From assembly GCA_900555635.1 (NCBI GenBank), contig USLU01000008.1:68559-132558 (forward strand): a stretch of 64,000 nucleotides of DNA. Direction: 5' to 3'. How positions within the stretch are numbered: the stretch's first letter is position 1; every line of letters starts with the position of its first letter. A program made the position numbers and the translations under genes. This document shows, piece after piece, positions 9,145-17,639 of this stretch. Source of the stretch: an uncultured Bacteroides sp. Lineage in GTDB: Bacteria > Bacteroidota > Bacteroidia > Bacteroidales > Bacteroidaceae. Below the pieces are notes generated by a model. That model worked only from the letters and a program-made list of their open reading frames with translations, did no database searches and was not told where the DNA came from.

Positions 9145-9172
9145 CGCTCTAGTTGAAATCATATTTAAAGCG

Positions 9173-9180
9173 CAAAAATA
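9173..9180 (-). promoter_or_regulatory. -7 element TATTTTTG for the GH3-like gene
   Basis: The plus strand reads CAAAAATA, 28 bases upstream of the chosen ATG. Confidence 0.55.
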
Positions 9181-9310
9181 ATCTTATTTATTGGCATCTC
9201 TATCTTTTTTTACTTTTTTTTCTATCTTTACGGACGTATTCAGTTGACGGGCATGTCTTCTTGAGTGCATTTTTATATATTATTCAAAGCTTCTTTTTCG
9301 CGTTTATTCT

Positions 9311-9318
9311 TATCTTTG
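9311..9318 (+). promoter_or_regulatory. -7 element TATCTTTG for the oxidoreductase gene
   Basis: An exact TAnnTTTG match 18 bases before the ATG at 9337. Confidence 0.6.
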
Positions 9319-9336
9319 TCAAAACTATATTGAAAT

Positions 9337-10443
9337 ATGATGAATACACCAAGAATTATCAGTATTTTATACTTCGTCCTCGCATCTATATTTATGTTCC
9401 ATGCCAATGGGCAAACCTCTAAACCGCTTCGTTTGGGCGTTGCCGGAGTCTCTCACGGACACCTGAATGAGGTTATTGTCCGGTTAGACAGAGGCGATTT
9501 CGAGGTTGTTGGTGTTGCCGAAGAGAACGATCAGCTTCGTGAGAACAATGGTTTACGTAAAAAGTTGAATGCTTCTGTCTTCTATAAAGATTTAGGAGAG
9601 ATGCTGGATAAAACTAAACCGGAAGCAGTCGTTGCTTATGGTTCGATATATGATCATTTGAAGGTTGTAGAAGCTTGTGCTCCCCGTGGTATTCATGTAA
9701 TGGTGGAAAAACCGTTAGCAGTCAATATGGAGCATGCTAACCGGATGGCTGGACTAGCCCGGAAACATCATACGCTGCTCCTTACTAATTATGAAACCAC
9801 TTGGTATGATACCAATCACGAGTTAAATAGGTTAGTAAAAGAAGGAGCTATTGGCGACATTCACAGAATTAATGTCTATGATGGGCACCAAGGGCCAATT
9901 GAGATTAAATGCGGTAAAGAATTTACCGACTGGTTGACCGATCCGGTATTGAACGGAGGAGGTGCTGTGATTGATTTCGGTTGTTATGGTGCCAATTTGG
10001 CAACTTGGTTGCTTAATGGTCAAAAACCGACTCGAGTTTATGGCGTATTAAAGCAATATAAGCCTCAGATATATCCTAAAGTAGATGATGACGCTACCAT
10101 CATTGCCGAATATCCATCCGCTACAGTGCAAATTATGGGTTCCTGGAATTGGCCGATGAATCGTAAAGATATGCATGTTTACGGAAGTAAAGGATATATT
10201 TATCAGGACACACCTACTAAAATCCGTGTGAGGGTCAGCAACTCGGAAGTATCTGAAACAGCTCCTAAGCTAATAGCACCCTACAATGATTCTTTCTATT
10301 ACTTGAAGGCTGCCGTGCGGAATGATATTCAGATAAGTCCCAAAGACTTATCTTCTTTGGAAAATAATTTAATTGTAGTAGAAATACTTGAAGCAGCTAT
10401 TAAGAGCTCAAAAACAGGCAAGGCTGTTATTCTATCTCGCTAA
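9337..10443 (+). CDS. Gfo/Idh/MocA family oxidoreductase with signal peptide
   Basis: 368 residues. A hydrophobic N-terminus (about 8-25, ending HANGQ) predicts export. The mature part begins with a Rossmann fold (GVAGVSHGH) and contains the family EKP motif (VEKPLAVNM, near residue 128) and a C-terminal alpha/beta domain with the GGAVIDFGCYG segment. These enzymes oxidise or reduce sugars or sugar derivatives with NAD(P). Exported members are common in Bacteroides, and how they obtain cofactor is not known. pfkA starts 27 bases downstream on the same strand, so the two may be cotranscribed. Confidence 0.88.
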   Translation: MMNTPRIISILYFVLASIFMFHANGQTSKPLRLGVAGVSHGHLNEVIVRLDRGDFEVVGVAEENDQLRENNGLRKKLNASVFYKDLGEMLDKTKPEAVVAYGSIYDHLKVVEACAPRGIHVMVEKPLAVNMEHANRMAGLARKHHTLLLTNYETTWYDTNHELNRLVKEGAIGDIHRINVYDGHQGPIEIKCGKEFTDWLTDPVLNGGGAVIDFGCYGANLATWLLNGQKPTRVYGVLKQYKPQIYPKVDDDATIIAEYPSATVQIMGSWNWPMNRKDMHVYGSKGYIYQDTPTKIRVRVSNSEVSETAPKLIAPYNDSFYYLKAAVRNDIQISPKDLSSLENNLIVVEILEAAIKSSKTGKAVILSR

Positions 10444-10470
10444 ACAGGATCTAACTCAAAAAAAACAATT

Positions 10471-11481
10471 ATGAGAATCGGTATTTTGACTTCAGGAGGC
10501 GATTGCCCCGGTATCAACGCTACCATACGTGGTGTATGTAAAACTGCTATCAATCATTATGGGATGGAAGTGATTGGTATTCATAGTGGTTTTCAAGGAT
10601 TGTTAACTAAAGATGTGGAGTCGTTCTCAGAGAAATCTTTATCAGGATTGTTGAATCTAGGAGGTACTATGCTGGGCACTTCGCGTGAAAAACCGTTCAA
10701 AAAGAATGGTGTGATGTCTGATGTAGATAAGCCGGCTCTGATTGAACAGAATATAAAGGAGCTAGGTCTGGACTGTGTAGTTTGTATCGGTGGAAACGGT
10801 ACTCAAAAGACCGCGGCAAAGATGGCTGCTCTGGGACTGAATATTGTTTCTGTACCCAAAACTATAGATAATGATATATGGGGAACAGATATTTCTTTTG
10901 GTTTCGATTCAGCTGTCAGTATAGCAACGGATGCTATTGACCGTCTGCATTCTACTGCAAGTTCGCATAAACGTGTAATGGTCATTGAAGTGATGGGGCA
11001 CAAAGCTGGTTGGATTGCCTTATATTCCGGTATGGCAGGTGGGGGAGATGTGATCTTAATACCCGAAATACCTTATAATATTCATAATATAGGAGAGACT
11101 ATCCTGAATCGTTTGAAGAAGGGCAAACCTTATTCTATTGTAGTCGTTGCCGAGGGTATTCAAACAGATGGTCGAAAACGTGCTGCCGAATACATAGCAC
11201 AGGAGATTGAGTATGAAACGGGCATTGAAACCCGTGAAACCGTATTAGGTTATATCCAACGCGGAGGTTCCCCTACGCCTTTTGACCGTAATTTGTCTAC
11301 CCGTATGGGCGGACATGCTACAGAACTGATTGCAACGGGGCAATTCGGCCGTATGATTACTTTGAAAGGAGACGAGATTTCTTCTGCGCCATTAGCAGAG
11401 GTCGCAGGTAAATTGAAACTGGTGACGGAAGATAACGATTTAGTCGTTCAGGGGCGTCGTATGGGAATCTGTTTCGGTTGA
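10471..11481 (+). CDS. pfkA: 6-phosphofructokinase
   Basis: 336 residues, family length about 320-340. It phosphorylates fructose 6-phosphate to the 1,6-bisphosphate. TSGGDCPGINA (7-17) is the phosphoryl-donor loop, PKTIDNDIWG (about 129-138) carries the catalytic Asp, and MGHKAGW the sugar-phosphate site. Two features stand out: the loop that reads GGDG in ordinary ATP enzymes is GGNG here, and the residue before TIDND is Lys, as in PPi-dependent and some non-allosteric enzymes. The phosphoryl donor is therefore uncertain. The 3' end overlaps rnc on the opposite strand by 42 bases. Confidence 0.92.
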   Translation: MRIGILTSGGDCPGINATIRGVCKTAINHYGMEVIGIHSGFQGLLTKDVESFSEKSLSGLLNLGGTMLGTSREKPFKKNGVMSDVDKPALIEQNIKELGLDCVVCIGGNGTQKTAAKMAALGLNIVSVPKTIDNDIWGTDISFGFDSAVSIATDAIDRLHSTASSHKRVMVIEVMGHKAGWIALYSGMAGGGDVILIPEIPYNIHNIGETILNRLKKGKPYSIVVVAEGIQTDGRKRAAEYIAQEIEYETGIETRETVLGYIQRGGSPTPFDRNLSTRMGGHATELIATGQFGRMITLKGDEISSAPLAEVAGKLKLVTEDNDLVVQGRRMGICFG

Positions 11482-12282
11482 TTCTTCTTCCGTGATGATT
11501 TCTGTTTGATGGTGATTTTCCCAAGCAACTTGAATCTCTTTTTTGAAAGCCTCGTCGCTTTTGATCTTCATTAATGCCATTTGTGCGGCATTTTGTTGCG
11601 ACTCTTTCTTAGAATATCCTGTGCCGGTACCTGCCGAAAGCCCTTCTATGCGTATTTCAGTGTGGAACATTGGGTTATAATCTTCATCAAGGAATTGCTC
11701 GATAAGCTCAAAGGAAACTTCCATTTTATTCTTCTGGCTCCACTCAATGAGTTTAGACTTGAAGTTAACCTCTTTGCGTGACATTTTGTCGAGGTCTATA
11801 TATTTATTGAAAATCTTTTCCTCCATGAACTGTTTGCAGCGTTCATAGCCTTGATCCAGATAAATGGCACCAATGAATGCTTCGAAAGCATTGCCGTACA
11901 TATAACTATTGTGAGAAGAAGAACGTGTGGAGTACTTTACCAGTTTATCCAGGCCAATCTCTACTGCGAGTTTGTTGAGGGTTTCCCGTTGAACGATTTT
12001 GGAACGGGTATTAGTCAGAAAACCTTCGCGACGCCCTTCAAAATGATTAAAGACAATATCTCCTACGATGGCATCGAGAATAGCATCGCCCAAAAATTCT
12101 AATCGTTCGTTGTTTAAAGGCCGTCCTTTGTCAGAACGTAAAGAGGTAGATTTATGCAGCAAAGCCTGCTGATAAACTTTAATGTTACGGGGGAAGAAGC
12201 CAAGTATCTTATAGAAACAAAAATAAGACTCCCGTTCCTTATGGAATAAGAGCCTTATCTTATCTATTTGGTTACGTAACAC
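11440..12282 (-). CDS. rnc: Ribonuclease III
   Basis: 280 residues; a dsRNA endonuclease for rRNA and mRNA processing. The RNase III signature NERLEFLGDA is at 58-67, with the second acidic cluster in YGNAFEAFIGAIYLD. The dsRNA-binding domain (about 175-245) ends GYSKKESQQNAAQMAL. The last 30 residues are acidic and Thr/Ser-rich; their codons overlap the pfkA 3' end by 42 bases. It is the third gene of acpP-fabF-rnc (six-base gap after fabF), a conserved gene order. Confidence 0.97.
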   Translation of the reverse strand: MLRNQIDKIRLLFHKERESYFCFYKILGFFPRNIKVYQQALLHKSTSLRSDKGRPLNNERLEFLGDAILDAIVGDIVFNHFEGRREGFLTNTRSKIVQRETLNKLAVEIGLDKLVKYSTRSSSHNSYMYGNAFEAFIGAIYLDQGYERCKQFMEEKIFNKYIDLDKMSRKEVNFKSKLIEWSQKNKMEVSFELIEQFLDEDYNPMFHTEIRIEGLSAGTGTGYSKKESQQNAAQMALMKIKSDEAFKKEIQVAWENHHQTEIITEEESTETDSHTTPLND

Positions 12283-12288
12283 GACTAA

Positions 12289-13554
12289 TTACTCTGCGTA
12301 TTTTTTGAAAATAACACAGGCGTTATGACCACCGAATCCAAAAGTATTGGATAGAACTACATTCACTTCGCGCTCTTGAGCCTTGTTGAATGTAAAATTC
12401 AAGTCATAGTCGATGTTTTCGTCATTATCACCCTCTTCGTGATTGATAGTCGGAGGCACAATACCGTTTTTAATGGCAAGAATACTTGCAATTGCTTCTA
12501 CCGCACCGGCAGCACCCAATAAGTGACCGGTCATAGACTTGGTTGAACTGATATTCAACTCATAAGCATGTTGACCGAATACTTCTTTGATTGCTTTAGC
12601 TTCCGAGATATCACCTACAGGAGTAGATGTACCGTGAACATTGATATAATCTACTTTGTCAGGGACCATTTCTGCATCTTCCAACGCATTTAGCATCACT
12701 AACTTAGCTCCCAAACCTTCGGGATGAGAAGCAGTTAAGTGGTGAGCGTCGGCAGACATTCCTACGCCGGCAACTTCTGCATAAATCTTAGCACCGCGTG
12801 CTTTGGCATGCTCCAGTTCTTCAAGAACTAAGCAGCCACCACCTTCACCCATCACGAAACCGTCACGGCTTGCGCTGAACGGACGAGAGGCTGTTGAGGG
12901 AGATTCATTGCGAGTTGATAATGCATGCATGGCATTGAAACCGCCTACACCACCAGGGGTGATAGCTGCTTCCGAACCACCGCTTACAATAGCATTTGCC
13001 TTGCCCAGACGAATCAGGTTGAAAGCATCAGCGATAGCGTTGGTTGAAGTTGCACATGCAGAACAAGTTGCGTAGTTGGGACCGTGGAAACCATATATAA
13101 TAGAAATCTGTCCGGCAGCGATATCCGAGATCATCTTAGGGATGAAGAAAGGATTGAACTTAGGACCGTTTTCTTTACCATTCAAAGCGTAGTTGCCTAC
13201 TTCTTCCTCGAATGTATTGATTCCACCAATACCGGCACCGAAAATGACACCGATTTTGTTTAAATCCTCTTTTTCGACGTCAAGACCAGAGTCGCTTACC
13301 GCTTCCTTAGCTACTGCAATGGCGTATTGTGTATACAAGTCCATTTTGCGGGCTTCTTTGCGGTCCATATATTGGGTTGCATCAAAGTCTTTCACTTCAC
13401 ATGCAAACTGAGTCTTGAAAAGGGATGCATCGAAATGAGTAATAGGTCCTGCTCCGCTAACCCCATTCACCAGATTTTCCCAAAATTCGGGAACATTCTT
13501 GCCAATAGGGGTAATGGCGCCGAGACCTGTTACTACAACTCTTTTTAATTCCAT
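12289..13554 (-). CDS. fabF: 3-oxoacyl-[acyl-carrier-protein] synthase II
   Basis: 421 residues; elongating condensing enzyme of fatty-acid synthesis. The active-site cysteine lies in CSACATS (Cys167), and the two histidines in NVHGTSTPVGD and KSMTGHLLGA, the standard Cys-His-His set. It starts 21 bases after the acpP stop, so its carrier protein is made from the same transcript. Confidence 0.97.
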   Translation of the reverse strand: MELKRVVVTGLGAITPIGKNVPEFWENLVNGVSGAGPITHFDASLFKTQFACEVKDFDATQYMDRKEARKMDLYTQYAIAVAKEAVSDSGLDVEKEDLNKIGVIFGAGIGGINTFEEEVGNYALNGKENGPKFNPFFIPKMISDIAAGQISIIYGFHGPNYATCSACATSTNAIADAFNLIRLGKANAIVSGGSEAAITPGGVGGFNAMHALSTRNESPSTASRPFSASRDGFVMGEGGGCLVLEELEHAKARGAKIYAEVAGVGMSADAHHLTASHPEGLGAKLVMLNALEDAEMVPDKVDYINVHGTSTPVGDISEAKAIKEVFGQHAYELNISSTKSMTGHLLGAAGAVEAIASILAIKNGIVPPTINHEEGDNDENIDYDLNFTFNKAQEREVNVVLSNTFGFGGHNACVIFKKYAE

Positions 13555-13575
13555 ATTAATAAATAATGGATGAAA

Positions 13576-13812
13576 TTACTTAGCGTGTTCTTCGATGTAA
13601 GATACAGCATCACCTACAGTGCCAATCTTTTCAGCTTGGTCATCGGGGATAGAGATACCAAATTCTTTCTCGAATTCCATGATAAGTTCTACAGTGTCAA
13701 GAGAATCTGCTCCTAAATCGTTAGTGAAGCTAGCTTCTGTTGTAACTTCTGATTCTTCAACGCCTAATTTGTCGACGATAATCGCTTTCACTCTTGATGC
13801 AATTTCAGACAT
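13576..13812 (-). CDS. acpP: Acyl carrier protein
   Basis: 78 residues, acidic, with the phosphopantetheine attachment motif GADSLD (Ser37). It carries growing acyl chains for FabF. First gene of the acpP-fabF-rnc operon and directly behind a good promoter. Confidence 0.97.
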   Translation of the reverse strand: MSEIASRVKAIIVDKLGVEESEVTTEASFTNDLGADSLDTVELIMEFEKEFGISIPDDQAEKIGTVGDAVSYIEEHAK

Positions 13813-13863
13813 AACTTTAAGTTTTTAATTAATAATTAGTTTTATTTCTTTAAATTTGCGGTG

Positions 13864-13895
13864 CAAAGGAATAAATATTTATTGTTCCTCGCAAA
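13864..13895 (-). promoter_or_regulatory. Promoter of the acpP-fabF-rnc operon
   Basis: Read on the minus strand: TTTG (13892-13895), 20 bases, then TTCCTTTG (13864-13871), one mismatch from TAnnTTTG. Spacing fits the Bacteroides consensus. Confidence 0.65.
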
Positions 13896-13961
13896 TATTT
13901 GAGGAATTAAATGCACTGTTTTGCACATTTTTCACGATTTTGTGCACTGATTGGAGGATTT

Positions 13962-14534
13962 ATGGGAAAAAAAATCGCAATTTTAGCTTCGGGAAGTGGT
14001 ACGAATGCCGAGAATATCATTCGATATTTTAAAGAAAAAGGATCGGATTGTGTAGGTTTGGTTTTGACTAACCGGCAAAATGCGTTTGTTTTGGAGCGTG
14101 CAAAGGGCTTAAATGTACCTTGTGCCTACTTTGGAAAGAATGATTGGGAAAATGGAGAGGCTATATTATCCATGCTACAAGAGTATCATATAGACTTTGT
14201 AGTATTGGCGGGCTTCTTAGCGCGGGTTCCTGATAACATTTTGCATGCTTATCCTAATAAAATGATAAATATACATCCTTCGTTGCTGCCTAAGTTTGGT
14301 GGTAAAGGAATGTATGGGGATCGCGTACACGAAGCGGTGATTGCCGCCGGAGAAAAAGAAAGCGGTATTACTATACATTATACAAATGAGCATTATGACG
14401 AAGGAGCTGTTATTTGTCAAGAGAAATGTGTGGTAATGCCGGAAGATACACCTGATAGCTTGGCACATCGTATTCATGCTTTGGAGTATGAGTCCTACCC
14501 GAAGGTTATAGAAAATCTGGTGTTAAAGTTGTAA
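13962..14534 (+). CDS. purN: Phosphoribosylglycinamide formyltransferase
   Basis: 190 residues from MGKKIAILASGSG; the frame extends 17 codons upstream but that part is not family-like. It transfers formyl from 10-formyl-THF to GAR in purine synthesis. Visible are the phosphate loop SGSGTNAENI and the formyltransferase signature around HPSLLPKFGG with its catalytic His and a downstream catalytic Asp (HYDEGAVI). The last 12 bases overlap the 3' end of pdxB on the other strand. Confidence 0.95.
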   Translation: MGKKIAILASGSGTNAENIIRYFKEKGSDCVGLVLTNRQNAFVLERAKGLNVPCAYFGKNDWENGEAILSMLQEYHIDFVVLAGFLARVPDNILHAYPNKMINIHPSLLPKFGGKGMYGDRVHEAVIAAGEKESGITIHYTNEHYDEGAVICQEKCVVMPEDTPDSLAHRIHALEYESYPKVIENLVLKL

Positions 14535-15569
14535 TTCTATTGAATAAGCTTCTTTTTCTCTTCTTAAAGGATAATCGCCGCGTAATTTCTCGAAGTGCTC
14601 CGGATGCTTTTTCAGAGCTTCACTGTCTTTTCTAGGGTCGTACATTTGCAAATAAGCGTCTGCCAATGAACTTGCTGTGAGAACAGGATTCTCCGGTTGG
14701 GGTGGTGTGATACGGTAATCAGCCTTTATATCAAAGAAGCGGCAGAGTGCATCAAGCGACATACGTGTGGCATTTGCTTTTCCGTCGGCAGAGTAGCCGG
14801 CAATATGTGGGGTTCCAAGAAGTGTCTTATATAATAAGGTGAGATTGATGTTTGGTTCGTTCTCCCATACATCGATAATGGCATCAGAGACAACTCCGTT
14901 TTCCAAAGCTTTCAGTAGTGCATCGGTTTCAATGACTTCTCCGCGCGAGGTGTTGATAATAACAGGGCGGCGCTTTAGTGAGTGGAAGAATGCTTCATCA
15001 CCCAAATGGAATGTTTTATATTTCCCTTCTTTATATAAAGGTACGTGGAAAGTGAGGATGTCACATTCTTCGGCAAGGGTCTGTAAAGCGCTGAAGTCTG
15101 CTTTTCCCTCTTGGTCTTCACGGGGGAGGTCGTTGCAGAGTACACGCATACCGAGCTCTTTTCCTACTTTGACTACTTTACTACCTACATTACCCACTCC
15201 GATGACTCCTAATGTGAGGTCTGAAAGACTTTTCCCTTTGAGTTGTTGCAACAGTAGTAGGGACGATTGTATGTATTGGGCAACAGAAGCTGAATTGCAT
15301 CCGGGGGCATTGGTCCACTTTATGTTGGCTTCACGGCAGTATTCGCTGTCTATATGGTCAAAACCTATGGTGGCAGTGGCTATAAAACGTACGCTGCTTT
15401 CCTGCAACAGTTCACGATTGCAATGGGTGCGGGTGCGGACTATCAATGCATCGGCATATTTTACCAGTTCAGGAGTGAAGTCTTTGCCAGGCAGATAGAT
15501 TACTTCGTCGGCTATCTTTTCAATGGCTGCTGATATAAAAGGTATTTTGTTGTCTACGATGACTTTCAT
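14523..15569 (-). CDS. pdxB: 4-phosphoerythronate dehydrogenase
   Basis: 348 residues. NAD-dependent oxidation of 4-phosphoerythronate in the DXP-dependent vitamin B6 pathway. A D-2-hydroxyacid dehydrogenase fold with NAD loop GVIGVGNVGSKV (near 125), the catalytic Arg in NTSRGEVI and His in GTPHIAGYS, followed by the PdxB-specific C-terminal dimer domain. Convergent overlap with purN. Confidence 0.93.
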   Translation of the reverse strand: MKVIVDNKIPFISAAIEKIADEVIYLPGKDFTPELVKYADALIVRTRTHCNRELLQESSVRFIATATIGFDHIDSEYCREANIKWTNAPGCNSASVAQYIQSSLLLLQQLKGKSLSDLTLGVIGVGNVGSKVVKVGKELGMRVLCNDLPREDQEGKADFSALQTLAEECDILTFHVPLYKEGKYKTFHLGDEAFFHSLKRRPVIINTSRGEVIETDALLKALENGVVSDAIIDVWENEPNINLTLLYKTLLGTPHIAGYSADGKANATRMSLDALCRFFDIKADYRITPPQPENPVLTASSLADAYLQMYDPRKDSEALKKHPEHFEKLRGDYPLRREKEAYSIELQL

Positions 15570-15601
15570 ACAACATTGGATTTATGAGGTGTATTCTACT
15601 G

Positions 15602-15609
15602 CAAAAGTA
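15602..15609 (-). promoter_or_regulatory. -7 element TACTTTTG for pdxB
   Basis: The plus strand reads CAAAAGTA, 32 bases upstream of the pdxB start; divergent from the glycosyltransferase promoter at 15653. Confidence 0.6.
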
Positions 15610-15652
15610 ATTATTTTCTAATATACATGGTGCAAGTATCATCAAGAACAAG

Positions 15653-15660
15653 TACCTTTG
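15653..15660 (+). promoter_or_regulatory. -7 element TACCTTTG opening the glycan locus
   Basis: An exact TAnnTTTG match 44 bases before the ATG at 15705, likely driving three collinear genes to 18686. Confidence 0.6.
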
Positions 15661-15704
15661 TAGCAAGATTTTCATTTTATACGCCTCAGGTAAAAACTTC
15701 ATTT

Positions 15705-16646
15705 ATGGAACAGACGGAAATGAATAGTGAACTTTTCTCTATTTTTATACCCACATGGAATAATCTCGCCTTTCTTAAGTTGTGTGTTGAGAGTATTCGT
15801 AAGAATTCTACTTATAAGCACCAGATTATAGTGCATGTGAACGATGGAAGTGACGGAACTCTTGAATGGGTGAAAAGTGAAGGAATTGATTATACTTATT
15901 CGGAACAAAATGTAGGAGTATGCCTCGCCATGAATATGATGCGTACTAAGGTTGCTACTGACTATATTTTGTTTATCAATGACGATATGTATGTGCTTCC
16001 TCTTTGGGACAAGGTGCTAGTTGACGAAATTAGAAGACTGCCGGATAATCGTTTCTTTCTTTCTGCTACCACTATTCAACCTCATACAAAGTCTGCTTCA
16101 ATCATATTGGCGAATTATGGTGATACCATCGAAAGCTTTCAGGAAGACAAGCTGCTGCATGAGTATATGGACTATCCGATGAAGGATTGGATGGGAGCTA
16201 CGTTGCCTCCGAATATTGTGCATCGCGATATCTGGGATTTAGTGGGTGGCTATAGTGTAGAGTATTCACCGGGCATGTATAGTGATCCTGATTTTACAGC
16301 AAAGTTATGGTTGTGCGGTATCAGGTTTATGAAAGGTTTGCAAGCCAGCAGAGTCTATCATTTTGAGACGAAATCTACGGGACGTATTCGTAGGAACTGT
16401 GGACAATTTCAATTTTTGTTGAAGTGGGGGATGACTTCTTCCACATTCCGTAAGCTGTTTACTTATAAGGGGCGTGATTTTCAGCCCCAACTGATTAATA
16501 ATTTTGAGACTGGTGCTACGCTGAAACGCAATTTGTTTCGTGGGCGCATAAAAGCCATGCTTTGGTTGTTTACAAAGGATTTTGGCCCTTTATGGAAATT
16601 TTGGGAGAAGCCAGTGAATGAAAAACAGAATAATAAAACTAAGTAA
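15705..16646 (+). CDS. Glycosyltransferase family 2 (rhamnosyltransferase-like)
   Basis: 313 residues from MEQTEMNSELF, chosen because the upstream extension overlaps the promoter. A GT-A fold inverting transferase: nucleotide-binding start FIPTWNN, VNDGSDGTLEW, and the metal-binding acidic motif NDDMYV near residue 96. The downstream GMYSDPDF and HFETKSTGR segments are typical of LPS-type GT2 enzymes. First of three closely spaced genes (3-base gaps to the GT4 and then the epimerase). Donor and acceptor are unknown. Confidence 0.88.
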   Translation: MEQTEMNSELFSIFIPTWNNLAFLKLCVESIRKNSTYKHQIIVHVNDGSDGTLEWVKSEGIDYTYSEQNVGVCLAMNMMRTKVATDYILFINDDMYVLPLWDKVLVDEIRRLPDNRFFLSATTIQPHTKSASIILANYGDTIESFQEDKLLHEYMDYPMKDWMGATLPPNIVHRDIWDLVGGYSVEYSPGMYSDPDFTAKLWLCGIRFMKGLQASRVYHFETKSTGRIRRNCGQFQFLLKWGMTSSTFRKLFTYKGRDFQPQLINNFETGATLKRNLFRGRIKAMLWLFTKDFGPLWKFWEKPVNEKQNNKTK

Positions 16647-16649
16647 CTT

Positions 16650-17636
16650 ATGATTTTAGGAGTATTACTTCCACATACAAAACTGTATGGAGGTGTGAAG
16701 CGCTTCCTTGAACTTGGAAACATCTTTGTTGCAAAAGGACACAAATTTATAGTGTTTACCCCTGACGGAAAAGCACCGGACTGGTTCAACTTCAAAGGAG
16801 AGATGGGGACTTTTGACCAGCTTCCCGGATACGAACTTGATGCTTTATGGACTACAACAGTAAAATTCATGCCGATGATTTTGGAATCCAAGGCGCGTCA
16901 TAAGATATTCTATCATGTGCGTAAAAGTGATGATGTACGTCGTTTGATGAAGAATGCGGATGTGGAAATCTTTGCCTGTTCCTCTAATGTATATGAGTAT
17001 GATTTGAAAAAATATGGTCGTGAAGCTTTTAAAGCGATAGGAGGAGTTACAGTAGATAGCTATGTTCCCAAGACTGACTATCGGGTAGAAGGACGTCCGT
17101 TTGTAGTTATGGCTTATGGACGATTGTCCGAACGTGTGAAGGGCACATATTACGTAGTCAATGCTTGTGAAAAATTATATGCTCAGGGCTACAATATCAA
17201 GCTCCTTCTCTTTGACTCTCCTACGAGCGAACGGGCTGCCGAAAGAATTAAAAACTTTACGTGTAAGTGTCCTTTTGAGTTTGTGCTCAACCATCCTTTT
17301 GATAAAAACTCTCAGCTTTTTGGGCGTGCCGATTGTTTTGTATCAGCAGAAAATCCTAACTACTCGGGCTGGAACAATACAGTGGCAGAAGCTATGTCTT
17401 GTGCTTTGCCGGTGATTACAACCAAAGCTGGTACACTGGATCTGATAAGGGATGGAGTGAATGGTATTCGTACTGCCCGTTGGCGTTTCTGTATTCGTCG
17501 CCATATAAAAACACTCTATAAAGACGAAGCTTTGCGTCGTAAGTATGGTGAAAATGGTAGGCGGCATATCCTCAATTTTGATTGGCGGATTGTGGCTGAT
17601 AATATTATTAAATATTTGGAACAACACCAAAAGTAA
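16650..17636 (+). CDS. Glycosyltransferase family 4
   Basis: 328 residues, GT-B fold retaining enzyme. The N-terminal acceptor domain starts GVLLPHTKLYGGVKR. The C-terminal donor domain has the phosphate loop AYGRLSERVKGT and the E-x7-E-type segment NTVAEAMSCALPV near residue 252. Separated by three bases from both neighbours, so translationally coupled with the preceding GT2 and the following epimerase. Confidence 0.88.
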   Translation: MILGVLLPHTKLYGGVKRFLELGNIFVAKGHKFIVFTPDGKAPDWFNFKGEMGTFDQLPGYELDALWTTTVKFMPMILESKARHKIFYHVRKSDDVRRLMKNADVEIFACSSNVYEYDLKKYGREAFKAIGGVTVDSYVPKTDYRVEGRPFVVMAYGRLSERVKGTYYVVNACEKLYAQGYNIKLLLFDSPTSERAAERIKNFTCKCPFEFVLNHPFDKNSQLFGRADCFVSAENPNYSGWNNTVAEAMSCALPVITTKAGTLDLIRDGVNGIRTARWRFCIRRHIKTLYKDEALRRKYGENGRRHILNFDWRIVADNIIKYLEQHQK

Positions 17637-17639
17637 GTC

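Noticed and set aside
14839..15498. 219-codon open frame opposite pdxB
   Set aside because: It is antisense to a well-conserved gene, rich in Ser and Arg as expected for a shadow frame, and has no family features.
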